This document shows, piece by piece, positions 37,150-48,239 of a stretch of 64,000 bases of DNA. The notes under the pieces are model-generated. The model worked only from the letters and a program-made list of their open reading frames with translations, did no database searches and was not told where the DNA came from. Where the stretch lies: NCBI GenBank assembly GCA_026724425.1, contig JAIUCV010000009.1, forward strand, positions 15,883,294 through 15,947,293, given 5' to 3'. This DNA comes from Erythrophleum ivorense. Its lineage: Eukaryota; Streptophyta; Magnoliopsida; Fabales; Fabaceae. The position numbers and the translations under genes are program-made. The number at the start of each line of letters is the position of its first letter. The first letter of the stretch is position 1.

Positions 37150-37660
37150 TTGGGACTAGTAGTTTCTTCTCAATACAACTTTGCTCTATCTTCCCTACAG
37201 AGCTTAACTTATGATTGTTGGGAGAATCTTTTACTTAACTATCAATATTAGAAATACCAAATGCTTCGTGTATTTCCAAATGTAGAGTAGACAATGACAA
37301 GTTTTTCCATTACCTTTTTCAATATCTTAGACCACAGTGATTTGGTCTTCAAATTTCTTACATGGTTCTTTTGACTCTTCAGTTCTTCTCTTAAAATTGC
37401 AAAGCTATTTCCTCTTTGTGTGGCATATGAATTGTCTTCTTCTTGAAGTTTGTGCTGAAAATCTTGATCAAACTTGTCAGAGGTATGCAATTCATGATAT
37501 AATTTAGTTACATATTGAACTAAAGTCATTAATTATTGCATCACCATCTATGCCTCATTTTTCAATTGCTTTTGTGGTGTAAGCTTTGAACTTAACTTCT
37601 TAAAATAATGAACTAGGTTATGCCATTTAGTAACACTTTGTTGCTCCTTTAATTCTGTTA
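37150..37660 (-). pseudogene. PSI/DUF3475-DUF668 protein fragment, antisense
   Basis: On the minus strand the sequence reads 'KWHNLVHYFKKLSSKLTPQK', a TAG and a TAA, then 'LMTLVQYVTKLYHELHTSDK', 'FAILREELKSQKNHVRNLKT' and 'KSLWSKILKKVMEKLV'. These match the central region of the PSK SIMULATOR (PSI) family of plant plasma-membrane-associated growth proteins. Downstream, 'DSPNNHKLSSVG' fits the start of the DUF668 part. The two stops are in one continuous frame, and the rest of the gene is not seen. It lies inside the largest intron of the CMT remnant, opposite in strand. It could be an inserted gene fragment or an older neighbour. Confidence 0.75.
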
Positions 37661-38362
37661 TGAGAATTTCTATCTTTGGTGCTTTGTTTTCCTTGTCCTC
37701 ATCATCCCTTTCTTTTGTTAATAATAGTTGAAGTTGTTTGTCCTTACTCTTATGGATAGCCCTAAAAATCTTAACATGACAAAAAACAAACCCTAATCCT
37801 TTTTTTACTTTCTTGCTCAAGTGATAGAATTGCTTTAGCTTATATGGTGTTAGAGTTGAGAACGAAAATGTGCTCTCCCTTCTAAAATGCTAAAAGTATG
37901 GGTTAGGCTTAACTGGGGATGAAAAATGCTACAATTTTTAACTTCTATAAACACAATCTATGATTAGATGGTGGAAGATACACATGGCATTAAATTAAGG
38001 TTGAAATGGTGAAAGTTGATACGAGAAAAGTAATTTACTTATTGCCAATTTTCACCTCTTAGCATTGGTGTCCTTGTGCAAGACAATTAATGCCATTTAA
38101 CTTTTCATGGTAATAAATACCACACTTCCATGGCCATTTGAAGGGCAGTGTGGTGGAGGAGTTGAGGCATTTGATTGTAAGCTCATTTTCAAGTGTGTCT
38201 TATTACGAAAATTATGTGTACCTTTTTGTGAGAAAATATTGTGAAGTATTTGGTGTATTTCGGTTGTGATCTTGAGAGTTTAGTTAAACTATTTTTGTAT
38301 CTCTTGCTTTCATTTGTAAAATTTTCTCCTCATTTTTGTTTGGATGATTTCGTTGCTTTCAG
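37661..38362. other. Enlarged intron of the CMT remnant, 3' part
   Basis: The minus-strand open frame upstream of the PSI fragment (37661-37820, Lys/Glu-rich) is not recognisable and may be intron of that gene. The remainder has no feature. Confidence 0.3.
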
Positions 38363-39106
38363 GCTAAGGATGGAAAGCTAGATTACATTGCAAGAATTGT
38401 TGAGCTCTTTGAAGCAGATGATAAAAAAAATATATTTTATAGCCCGATGGTTTTACAGAGCTGAAGACACAGTGAGAACATTCAAGCAATGATTTTTCTT
38501 CATCCTTTAACTTATTGTTTTGGAGTATTAATATTGAAATCTTGATTTTTTTTGGTAGGTCATTAAAGACCACGCAAATCTTGTTGACAAATCAAGGGTG
38601 TTTATATCTAATGTAAAAGATGACAATCCACTTGATTGTATTGTTTCAAAAGTGAAAATTGCTTAGGTAACTCCAAATATACGTCTGTCACGGTCCTTTA
38701 GTTTTATATATAACTTATAGTAAGTTATTATTTTTGTGTAAAGCACTTTGCATACATATATAATTTAGTTGAACGTGTTTGGATACTATAGGTCTTAACT
38801 GGCAAAAAGAAAAAAGTGCCTCATAGCGATCTCTATTACAATATGAAGTACATGGTGCCATACTTAACCTTTTCCAATCTTACCAATGGTAGATATTTAT
38901 GTATGTTTATTTGTTTTTCACTCTGATGATTAATATAATGTTACTACACATAGTTAATCGTGATGACTATTGATTACATAGTTATAACAGATATTTTCTT
39001 TTTTAAATTTTGTCAGTGAATGAGGCTTGCTTGGACCACCGAGAAACAGTAATAGTGGTTGAAACATTCTTCATGCAAGCCCAAGTATGCAAATTCAGCT
39101 GATGCA

Positions 39107-42040
39107 TGTGACACCTTAACCTCTAGCTCATACCCAACGTGCCCTCTAGCCCATATGGCACTGCGGAACTCATAAGGGAGACATTTTCTCTACCTTATGC
39201 TTTCTTTCTTCATGGCACTATGTGTGGGTAGAGCTCCACTTAGAAGTAACATGGACTGGTTGAGCTCTCCCTATCCTTCCTCATGTTCAATTACTCTTTT
39301 GAGACTTATTTCAATCCCTACTATATGCTTTAAACTCATGGAAAGCAAAAAGGGATTAGAGACATGCATTTTCGCTATGGGCAGATTTTGCTTCATCTCT
39401 GGGCTAACTTTGAAAATTCATAACTAAATGCAGAAAAATCGTATCTGCATGATCTGGGTCATTCTAGAAAGTTTGAGACGTCTACTTCATGCTAAAAATA
39501 CTTAGAAGTCTCAATCTCTCACTCATTCTGCGTTTCACATCGAAATAGTTCACTGGTTAGAGGGGACTTTTTTGCTGTCACAGTTTACTGATATGGACTT
39601 TAAAAATATCTAACTAATTCCACAAAAATCCAATGCTCATAAACTCTATCTCTATGGAAAGATGTGGATGTTAGCTAGAGGAGAAAAATATCTCCAGATC
39701 AGTCCACCAAGCCAATTCCCCGAAAACCGATGAAACAGTACTTCGGGTCTGGTTGGGGGTCTGATCCTGGGCAGGAACTTCGAATTTGCATAACTCACCC
39801 TCTGGACCTCTAAATGGGGTGCTTCCAGTTCCTACAAGTCACTGTAACCATCTAGTTTCTGTGTATAAAATTTCGTAGCCATTGGACTACGTTTGCCCCT
39901 CGGATGACATGATTTCAAAACTGACCAAATGAACAGTGATTTTCTGAAATCCGAATTTCTGATGTCAACTTTGAATGCTCATAGAAAATGCTATAGACCT
40001 CTAAATGACATGAACTCTAGCTTCCCAGAAAGCTCTCAACATACTCTAGTTCCATGTCAAATCTCATGGCTAGAAGAGGTCATATGGCTATTCTATGACA
40101 TCATGTGCAAAATGGCCTTTTCTTGGCCAAAAGTGTGGCTAATGGGGTCCAATCTTAAGTTTTCTACTTCTATGACTCTTTGAGCACATGAGAAAGCATC
40201 TATAGGAGCTATCAATCATGCCTCAAGTGTCTAATAACTCAGATTGGGGAAACTCACTACCCCATGCCCACTTATGCACCCTTATATACTAGGCTATCAT
40301 GGATCATTTCTCATTCAACCATGCTCTTTCATTCATCTCAAAGCTCATTCTCATACATTCATCATTAATACATACATTGTCTTACAAAATTTGGACATGC
40401 TACATCATATACATAATTTACATTTCACATCTCATGTACAATCCTCATATACAATGTATTACAAAAGGTCTCTACATTCTTCTTCATCTCTATCCCTAGC
40501 CTCATGCTTGGTGGTGGTTACTTCCATCTCTAATCTCACTTGAGCCACCTGGCATGGTTGGATGGTGGAGAGGGAGGGTGAGATTCGAAGAATCTCAGTA
40601 GTTCAATTCTCATTCACACATACATATATTGCATGCAACACGTCTCCTTATGTATGTATGGCATGTTAGCATATAAAACATGATGGAAAACATTTAAAAC
40701 ATGTGAAATGGCCATGGGTAACATTCAAGAGTTCGTTGAGTACTTGGATCGGCCTCACCCCTTCCCTTATGGCTTTTGGATTTGCCTTCCCATACTTTAG
40801 AGGTACTTAGACTCACCCTTACTCTTTGGGAGTCAACCTCACTTTTGGGAGACATGGCTCAACCAACTTAGGACTTCGGCTCATCCTCACCTTGGCTATA
40901 GGGTTATTGGCTTTTCCATTTCCTCAAGCAAACCAATCAAGCATTTAAAACATCATCTCAATCATATCACATAATCATGCTAACACACTTCTCATAACTC
41001 ATATCATTCATACACACAAACAAGACAATGTAAACACACAATTATGCATGAGAAAAAGTGGAGAGAACTACCTTTGTTGGCTATCTACTACTTGCTCTGT
41101 CAATGGTCTCCTCCCTTGTTGATTTCACAACAACTTCTAGATGGGAGAGTTCCCTCTTGAGCTTAACCACACAAAAGCATGGAATTAATACCTTACTACT
41201 CAATTCTTAAGCTAGGGATAACTTCTAATCAGCTCTACTGAGCTTCTCACTCTAGGTTTCTTCCTCACTTTAGGGTCCATTAGCTATCCCTCTCTTTTCT
41301 CCACTCTTAAGAAAGGGGAAAAGCAAGAAAGAGAAGACTATCTACTTTTAATCTCTCTCAAGAATGGTTTCCCACTCTCTCTCCTCTGAACCAGACTCAA
41401 TACCTAACCCTTTCTATCATCTAAACCGTAGGAAAGAGGGGAAAAGGGGAGAAGGGCAACTTACTAAGAGGAAGCCATGAAAATTCATACCTTTCTTGTG
41501 CTTTCCTCTTCTCTTCAGCTTCTCTCTCTCTCCTCCGCCTTTTTCTCTCTCCTAAGACGAGTTAGAGTCGGTTAGAAGAAGAAAGAAGAGATTTGAAAGC
41601 TTTTAAAAAGTCAAATTCTCTTTTTCTCGCTTTTCTGGACCGCTCTCGCTATAGCGAGTTAGTGACCTCGCTACGGCGAGCTCGTGTCTGCTCCAGACTT
41701 CTGCCTTCGCTATGGCTTCGCTACGGCGAGATCGTGTCTATTCTCGACCTTCGCTATAGCGTCGCTACAGCAAGCAACTCCCTGGTCTCTATATGGAATG
41801 CCATACTCGCTATAGCTAGGAACTACGGCGAGCAACTTACTGGTTTCCGTATGGAATGCCACACTCGCTATAGCTAGGAACATACTCGCTACGGCGAAGA
41901 GGCATTCTCGCTATGGCGATTCCATATCTCGCTATGGCGAGAAGACTTAGAAAATTCTCAGCTGTTCGAAAATTTTCCAGCTTTTCTTTCCCTTTCCTTT
42001 TCTCATTTTCTTTTCTATTTTCTTTTTCTGGGTTGTTACA
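39107..42040 (+). mobile_element. Solo LTR, family C, with 5-bp TSD
   Basis: It starts TGTGACACC and ends GGTTGTTACA. The 5-bp direct repeat atgca lies at 39102-39106 and 42041-42045. Its length is 2934 bp. There is no PBS, PPT or coding region, and one LTR unit alone is bounded by the duplication, so it is a solo LTR left by LTR-LTR recombination. It carries the dyad-motif cluster at 41640-41940. The long LTR with TG(T/A)NACACC ends fits Ty3-type elements of plants; lineage uncertain. Confidence 0.85.
41640..41940 (+). repeat. Cluster of TCGCTATGGCGA-type dyads (family C LTR)
   Basis: About a dozen instances of a 12-bp imperfect or perfect palindrome (TCGCTATAGCGA, TCGCTACGGCGA, TCGCTATGGCGA) lie within 300 bp, separated by about 10-45 bp of non-repeated sequence. 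They occur near 41647, 41669, 41706, 41718, 41748, 41761, 41808, 41823, 41868, 41888, 41910 and 41931. The word 'tatggaatgccatactcgct' also recurs. The cluster lies 100-400 bp before the LTR's 3' end. Confidence 0.85.
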
Positions 42041-43109
42041 ATGCATGCTTCTTCTTTGTTCTTGCTCTATACCTATAGGTGGAAGTGTAGTGGTTGCAAC
42101 ATTCTTTTCAAGCTCAATTGTGCTGTGTTCTCTTCATGCAAGCCCTAACCAGTAGCTTCTTTTCTATCGTGTTTCTTCCTCCTGATTCAGCTTTCAAAAC
42201 TCGTGGCTTCATACTCTTTTCCACGTGGTTCATTACAAGTCAGCTCTATTCTCATGTCATTTTTTACGTTGTTCCCCCCAGCTTCCCTCTTCACATTTTT
42301 GATGTCTTTTTCTCCTCTGATCACGTGCTTCAGCTGATACTTTCACATTCTACCTTTTTACATGTTTTGTTATGTGCTCTAGCTGCTTTTTCATCGTTGT
42401 ACTGTTCACATGCACATAGAACTTGAGTCTCTTTTATCTTTATCTCTCACATGATAGTTGCTTTTAGCTCCAAAAACTCATAGCTTAGAGATAGCTTCCT
42501 CGTGTGCTCTTTTGTTTCATTCATCTCGTGATTCCTCCACTAATGCTACTCTTCTCCAGCCCAACCCCCTCTTCATTTATGCATGTGTGTGTGTTTGAGC
42601 TTCATTTATTTCTTCCCACATTAGAGTTTCTTTGCATCTCAATCAGTGTTTGGCTTCACGTTTTATTTTTGCTTCTCACGTAGTTTCTCTTCATTCCTTT
42701 TCTACAAGCTCAGATGTGCTTTATGTAGCTTCTTTTACGTGTTGCTTCTCCTATGTTCCAGCTACGCATATGTGTTTAAAGCATGTTACTATCGTAATGA
42801 TCCTAACTTTTAATCATCATAATTAAGGTTAAGTATGCAATTAATAATCATAAATCAAAGTTGAAAGTCATTATAACTAATTACATTTAGAAAATGCAGG
42901 AAAATTTAAACCTTGATATTATTAGGGTCATTAATTAGACAATCACAATTATTTGAATGTGCAAGTGATTTTAATCATTAATAAGAAGCCTTTGATTCTT
43001 TCATCCATCAATTCCAACTCATAAAAATCTCCTACAAGTGTTTCTAAATCATTCCTTAGTATTACCATAAAAGAAATTAAGGTTTCTAGGGGAATATGAG
43101 AAATTGAGC

Positions 43110-43280
43110 ACCTTCGCTGCATCTAAATTCCCTCGCGTTATGGCCAATTACTCTTAGGTTTAACTCCTTACACTTTTACAAATTTTGCACATTTCACCGT
43201 GGCCAAATACCCTCTGGAACACCCCCAGACTTGCCTCTCAAACTTTGGCTGCGACCAAAATATGATTCGCTGAGGTCAAT
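43110..43280 (-). repeat. Decayed dyad-motif cluster (family A LTR)
   Basis: Words such as 'ttcgctgcatc', 'ctcgcgttatggccaa', 'caccgtggccaaatac', 'ggctgcgaccaaaa' and 'ttcgctgaggtcaa' recur. They are weaker versions of the CGCCGCGGC motif seen in the other two family A copies at the corresponding place. Confidence 0.6.
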
Positions 43281-43959
43281 TCCTTTCTATTCCTATAACT
43301 CCCAAGATTTCATCTCATGCTCTCCAATTCCCCCTCTAACAACACTCTAGGCCACTTTAACTTAGTTTGTGAAGATTTAGTGTCTTTCTTTTACCTAATC
43401 TACCTAACACATCTATCATTACCCATTCAAAACCTAAATGTGCATCCTTAACCCTCTAGGCACCATAAACTAGTGAGTTCATAGATCAATGATAGTAAAG
43501 AGTTTATACATTACTCACATTTCCATTCAAACATAAGTCCTATTAGAAATTTTATACATCACTAGTTTAAGTTGACATATGATGTATTAAATGATTACAG
43601 TCCCTATGCTTGGCAATTCATGATGTAATGCAACAATTACATAAAACTAGTAGTCTAGTTATACGAATACAATCTGACAAGGTTTCCAAACCTACCTACT
43701 ATTAAACCACATACTAAGTTTTCATTAATTTTCTCTTTGCCACTAAGAGGTCTGGTTTTTGAAAATGTTAGTCCACAATCGAGGTGAGATATATAATCTT
43801 AGTAACAAGAGGCAAATTCTATATATGTATAGATTAATTAATACAATGCAATTTCATATCATCAATATTAGAATTATCAATTCAATTTACAAATGAACTA
43901 GTTAAGCTACTAATGACTACTATCCCATACCAACAATTATACACAACATGTTAATGGTT

Positions 43960-44130
43960 AATAACACTGGAAGAGGTTCATCCACGGTACCTACTCCATA
44001 ATGAGCACAACCAGGGCTCAGTGCATTTGGGGTCTGATCACAACCCAGTGCTCGATCGAAGCACATGCATAGGTGGTAGTCGTACCACAGCTCCACCATG
44101 GACTCATAAAGTCCAATCACATATAACAGA
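43960..44130 (-). repeat. Conserved 180-bp module of family A LTR
   Basis: The module contains 'gagtccatggtggagctgtgg', shortened here to its core 'ccatggtggagctgtgg', then 'catgtgcttcgatcg' and 'gcactgagccctggttgtgc' on the minus strand. It is the best-conserved part among the three family A copies and has higher GC than the rest of the LTR. Confidence 0.75.
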
Positions 44131-45968
44131 TAGCTAACTAATTCATTTAGCATCAAATCATAATCATGTAGCAAATATAAAATTAAAATAGATATATGCA
44201 TGGAATTAGCATGAATCCCGGTTACCTCAATGAAGCCAATTACTCATCCTCTAGCTACCATTATGATTTAAAGCACACCAGGCCTAATATAAGCATAATC
44301 ATCATTATTATACTATCATTAGTAAGGAATTTTCCTATCCATGGATTAATCTTAACAAGAGTATATTAAGAACTTCTTACCGAAGCTTTCTAAGGGTCTA
44401 CTGCACCAATTCAAGGTCACAACAATAAGAACTCACAATGGGTCACTCCTAACATATCCATTTTCGCATATGTAAAAGCCATGTACTAAAAGTCAATCTA
44501 AATAATGTAAATTCCGTATATATACCACATAAGAGAAAGGGAAACACTTACACATACACCTAAAAGGTCAAATGGATTGGTTTGAGCTTTAACTACCAAG
44601 AATACACCATAGGTCTTTCTAAAATTCAAATTTGAGTCATCAAGCCCAGAAATTTCATTGTTTCACCTTCATCTCCTTATAATTTTGCACAATAGCAGAA
44701 CCTATTATGAAAATCAATCCTTGAGGACATTTTCCAGCAAAATAATACACACATGAGAGGGAAATACTTACCTAATTACTCCTTTAGCTTTTACTCTGAA
44801 AATCTTCTAAAGAAACACCCAAACACTAAATTTTAGATTTGAGAAGGAGATGAAAATGGTCAAAACCAGAAACTAATTAGACCAAAATGAAGAGGAGAAT
44901 GAGAGGAACATGTTTTATATAGATTACCTTGGCCAAATCTTCCTCTAGAAGTGAGAAATGGTGAAGGAATGCAGAAAAACCTTAGCCCCTTTCCTTAAGT
45001 GCGAAAATGAACTCTTACTCAGCAAAACCAAATGTTTTACCCTCAACAAAAGGATATGGCTACTGAGCCCTTAGGGTTTTTAATAGGGAGTGGGTTGACC
45101 CATTAGTCCAAAGTTCATTTGGGCTCATTATTCTAAGTGGGCTGGTGTTAGGTGAGATGGGCTGTAGAAACTCTTGGGGTTGTGGAGAGTGTGCTGATTT
45201 AAAGGCCCCAAAAATTCATTTAGATTATGATAGGAATTTATTAGGCCATAAGTTGGAGGGTTTATGGTGGGCATGGGCTGTTTTAAGGGCCTATTTAGCT
45301 TGGGTCTGCACCACATCCATTTGGAAGTGGAATTAGATCCTCCTATGACTAAGATTGGGCTTTTACATTTAGTCCAAAGCTTAATTAAGTTATCCACATG
45401 GCCCAAAATAAAAGTCCACTCTCTTAATTAATTTTTCTAATTAATTCACATTAACTCCCTAATCGCCATTATTAATCTCAATTAATTTCAAGGTGTTACA
45501 ACTATGCTTTTCTCCTTGTATAGCTGCCATTCATGATTTCCACATCTTGTGCTTCTTCATGCATTCTATCTTTAGCTCATTTAACTCTTCCTTCATTCAC
45601 TCTCAAGCCTTCTTCTTCACCAATTTTTCATTCCTCTCATGAGCTTCTGCCTCTGTACCTGGTTTGCTTTGTTGATGCTACCTCCTTCATTTGTTCACGT
45701 TCTGCTCGAGTGTGCATGAAAGTGAGCTAGTGTGTGTTTCAACTTGAGTTTGTGCTAGAAAATGGAGTGCATGGGGGGCAAGTGTTAGTGTGGCTGCTTT
45801 AACGTGTTGTTGCTTTTTGTTTCTCACCAAAACAAGGCATCATCCATGCTTCTTTCCATGTTAGTTGATGTGTGTGTGACATGGAAGCTTGTATGCATGT
45901 GAGATGAATGGAATGAATGAACATGCATGGCTTCCTACATGTGTTGGAGCTGTTGGAAGTGAAGTGGC

Positions 45969-47691
45969 TGATAAGCATAATTTTTATGTATTTTATTCCC
46001 CTTAATTTAAGCATTTTAATAGTTAAATAAGGCTTAATGGATTTACTTAGATGGATAATTGATTTTAGTAGCCATTTTTGCACCTTATGAATTAATTTGC
46101 AAAATTATTGAGTTTTAATGCATGAATTGCTTTTAAATAATTTTGTGGATAATTCTATTTAATATTTTCCATTCTTTTGTGCAAAATTTTTGATGGGCTA
46201 CTTGAATTATTCTCCTTAGCCTTTCAGACACACAGGGCGCTGAAAGAAAAAGGGAGAGTTTCTTAATTCGGGTTGGCTGGACTTCACGAGAGGAGATTAT
46301 TGGGAAAGCTACTGCCTCTTGATTGGTTCTTCAAACTACACAGCAGAGGGCGCCGAGAGAACGCTGGGGAGAAAGGAAGAATTGCTTCACTTTTTCATTG
46401 GTTTTCTCGGACTACACACGCTGAAATAGTGGAGAGGGGCTGCTACTTCTTCATTGGTGCTCTAGACTTCACGCAGAAGAAGAAAATGCACTGGCAGGAT
46501 GAATTGAATTGCTGCATTATTCTTTGACTTCTAGCCTTAGTACTGAAGTAGAGAGGTGCACTTGGAGCTGGAGAGAAGGAGCAGCTTCATTCATTTTTGG
46601 ACAGCAAGGGGAGTCAACGCCTGGACCTACCATCATTTTTTCATGGCAGAGTTTTTGAAGGAATGTAAAGGAACCAATTTCATAGGAGCTTAAGTAATTA
46701 AAGGTGGCACTAAGGTGAAGCATGGAGGAGGAGGCTTGAGCTTTTGAATTAATTGGATTGAAGACCATTGGGGGAGTTTATTTTTCCTACCTTTTCCTCT
46801 TTCAATTTCAAGAACTTAGAAATTTTCTAGTTTTAGGAATTTCTATATGGATTGAATATTGAGACCTAGTTTTAGGTTGGACAATTATTTTATCTTGGAT
46901 TGTAATTGGAATTAGTTAATTGGGATTGGATTTATGTTTTGTATTTGCTGGAATTTTGATTTTCTGGACCTTATAATGTTGGTTGGATTGATGTTTGAGT
47001 TCTTTTGCAGTGATTTGATTAATGTTATGATTTTAATTGCACATCTTGGTCTTTTGCTCTACTTGATTGTTGAATTGGGTAGCATGATTACTTAATTGCT
47101 CAATTAGGTAATTGAAATCAAATTTCCAGAATTAATTGAATTCAATTGTTGAAAGATTTAATGTGTTTAATTGGCTTAATTACTTGCAAATTACTTGAAT
47201 TAGCTAAGGGTTTCCTAGTTAAGTCAAGTGATATGCAATTGAGTTTAAGGTTTTCTATCCTTGGATTAAGTTGATTAAATACATTAGTCTATTATCTAAT
47301 CACTTCTCTTGGTTTCAATCAATCTTTGGTGAGTAATGAGAGCCGAAATCTCCTTGTAAAACCTTGGTTGTCTCCTACTTGTTCTTTGCATTTGCACAAT
47401 CACTTTAATTTCAATTTAGAGCATTCTAGTTCAATTACTTGTTTAATTTTTTTCTTTTAGTTGAAATTTAATTTCTTAATTCAAAACCCCCAATTTGCAT
47501 GCATTTAGTTCAATTAATTTTGCATTTAGCATAGAGATAGTTTTCTAGAATTTGCATAAACTAGCAAGTATTATATAATCACCTAAAATCAATTCAATCT
47601 AACCCTTAAATTGCTTCTTAAGAAGAATGACCTAGGGTTGATCTATACTGCATTAATTCAATCTTAGTTTAATTGAGTGCTTAAGCGACTA
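45969..47691 (+). mobile_element. Solo LTR, family B, with 5-bp TSD
   Basis: It starts TGATAAGCATAATTT and ends TTAAGCGACTA. The direct repeat gtggc lies at 45964-45968 and 47692-47696. Its length is 1723 bp. It has no PBS or coding region. The start resembles LTRs of Athila/Tat-type Ty3 elements from memory. The final dinucleotide is TA, not CA, either a mutation or a one-base uncertainty in the duplication (a 6-bp agtggc also matches). Confidence 0.75.
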
Positions 47692-47939
47692 GTGGCTGAC
47701 CCTTCTTTCACCTCTCATGGACCTCCTAAACCCATGGCTATGTGTGATGTGGATGAATGTGTAACTTGTAGGCTTTAAATGTGATTGGGTGGCTGCATGT
47801 ATGAACCTATGTAGTGTAGCTTCCACGTAAGAATCAAGTGAGGAAGAAAGTCACATAAGGTGAATCTATGCATGAATGTATCTAGTGAGGTGCCATGTGA
47901 AAATGGAGGGAGAGTGAATGCACTAATGATGAAGTAGGC

Positions 47940-48227
47940 CATGGCATTTTTCTTCCCTAATTATTCTTCCATATTTTCTCCAACATTTAAATTTAAATTG
48001 TCCAAATTCTGCACAAAAGGAATGAGAGAAATTTAAGTAGGAATATTCACAAAATTCATTTAAAAGGATTTATGCACTAAAATTCCACAATTTTGTAAAT
48101 TAATTCCTAAAGTGCAGAAATGGTCAAAGAACTCAAATATCCTCCAAATAAAATCCATTAAACCATAATTTATCATCAAAATGCCTAAATTAGAGGGAAT
48201 AAAATATATGGAAATTAGCAATCATCA
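47940..48227 (-). repeat. Family B LTR fragment, inverted
   Basis: Read on the minus strand from 48227 it starts TGATGATTGC and follows the first 280 bases of 45969-47691. Shared phrases include 'tattttattccc', 'tttaatggattt', 'gaattaattt(g/a)caaaatt' and 'cttttgtgca'. It ends near 47940. It faces the intact family B solo LTR 250 bp away. Confidence 0.7.
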
Positions 48228-48239
48228 ACATGTCCCAAA

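Larger units (their letters stand above)
35371..39046 (+). pseudogene. Chromomethylase (CMT) BAH-domain remnant
   Basis: Plant chromomethylases methylate CHG/CHH cytosines and carry a BAH domain before the split methyltransferase core. Exon-like pieces appear in order. 35371-35541 opens 'MGKRDVGEENN' and ends 'WPKRYQPK'. 35754-35856 gives 'ANCHYSRAIVDGIVYNLYED'. 38363-38471 gives 'DYIARIVELFEADD', then 'ARWFYRAEDT' in a shifted frame. 38559-38666 gives 'VIKDHANLVDKSRVF' and 'DDNPLDCIVSKVKIA'. 38792-38888 gives 'DLYYNMKYMVPYLTFSNLTN', and 39017-39046 follows. Most junctions have GT/AG. The damage is TGA at 35482, TAG at 35515, a phase mismatch at exon 2, a frameshift in the A-run near 38423-38432, and TAG at 38664. 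The catalytic and chromodomain exons are absent. The CMT3-like assignment rests on motif recall. Confidence 0.8.
42793..45500 (-). mobile_element. Solo LTR, family A, with 5-bp TSD
   Basis: On the minus strand it starts TGTAACACC (at 45500) and ends GGATCATTACG (at 42793); the final CA of the family reads CG here. The direct repeat actat lies at 42788-42792 and 45501-45505. Its length is 2708 bp. It contains the 180-bp conserved module at 43960-44130 and a weak dyad cluster at 43110-43280. No internal coding region is present, so it is a solo LTR. Confidence 0.85.
39047..47940. other. CT-rich host sequence interrupted by three solo LTRs
   Basis: Removing the three solo LTRs leaves about 1.5 kb: 39047-39106, 42046-42787, 45506-45963 and 47697-47940. 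Its top strand is CT-rich with many 'gcttctt', 'ttcatgcaag' and 'cacgtg'-like words. The phrase 'agtggttg(a/c)aacattctt' occurs at both 39050 and 42087, so it has internal repetition. It carries several short open frames on both strands, none with a known domain. It may be a non-autonomous element or an old UTR-like sequence. I do not recognise it. Confidence 0.4.

Noticed and set aside
42094..42426. 110-aa open frame in the CT-rich sequence
   Set aside because: Its composition is Ser/Phe/Cys-rich as expected from CT-rich DNA, neighbouring frames are equally open, and no domain is seen.
46273..46768. Overlapping 83-84-aa frames on both strands
   Set aside because: They lie inside the family B solo LTR and have no recognisable domain or conserved counterpart.
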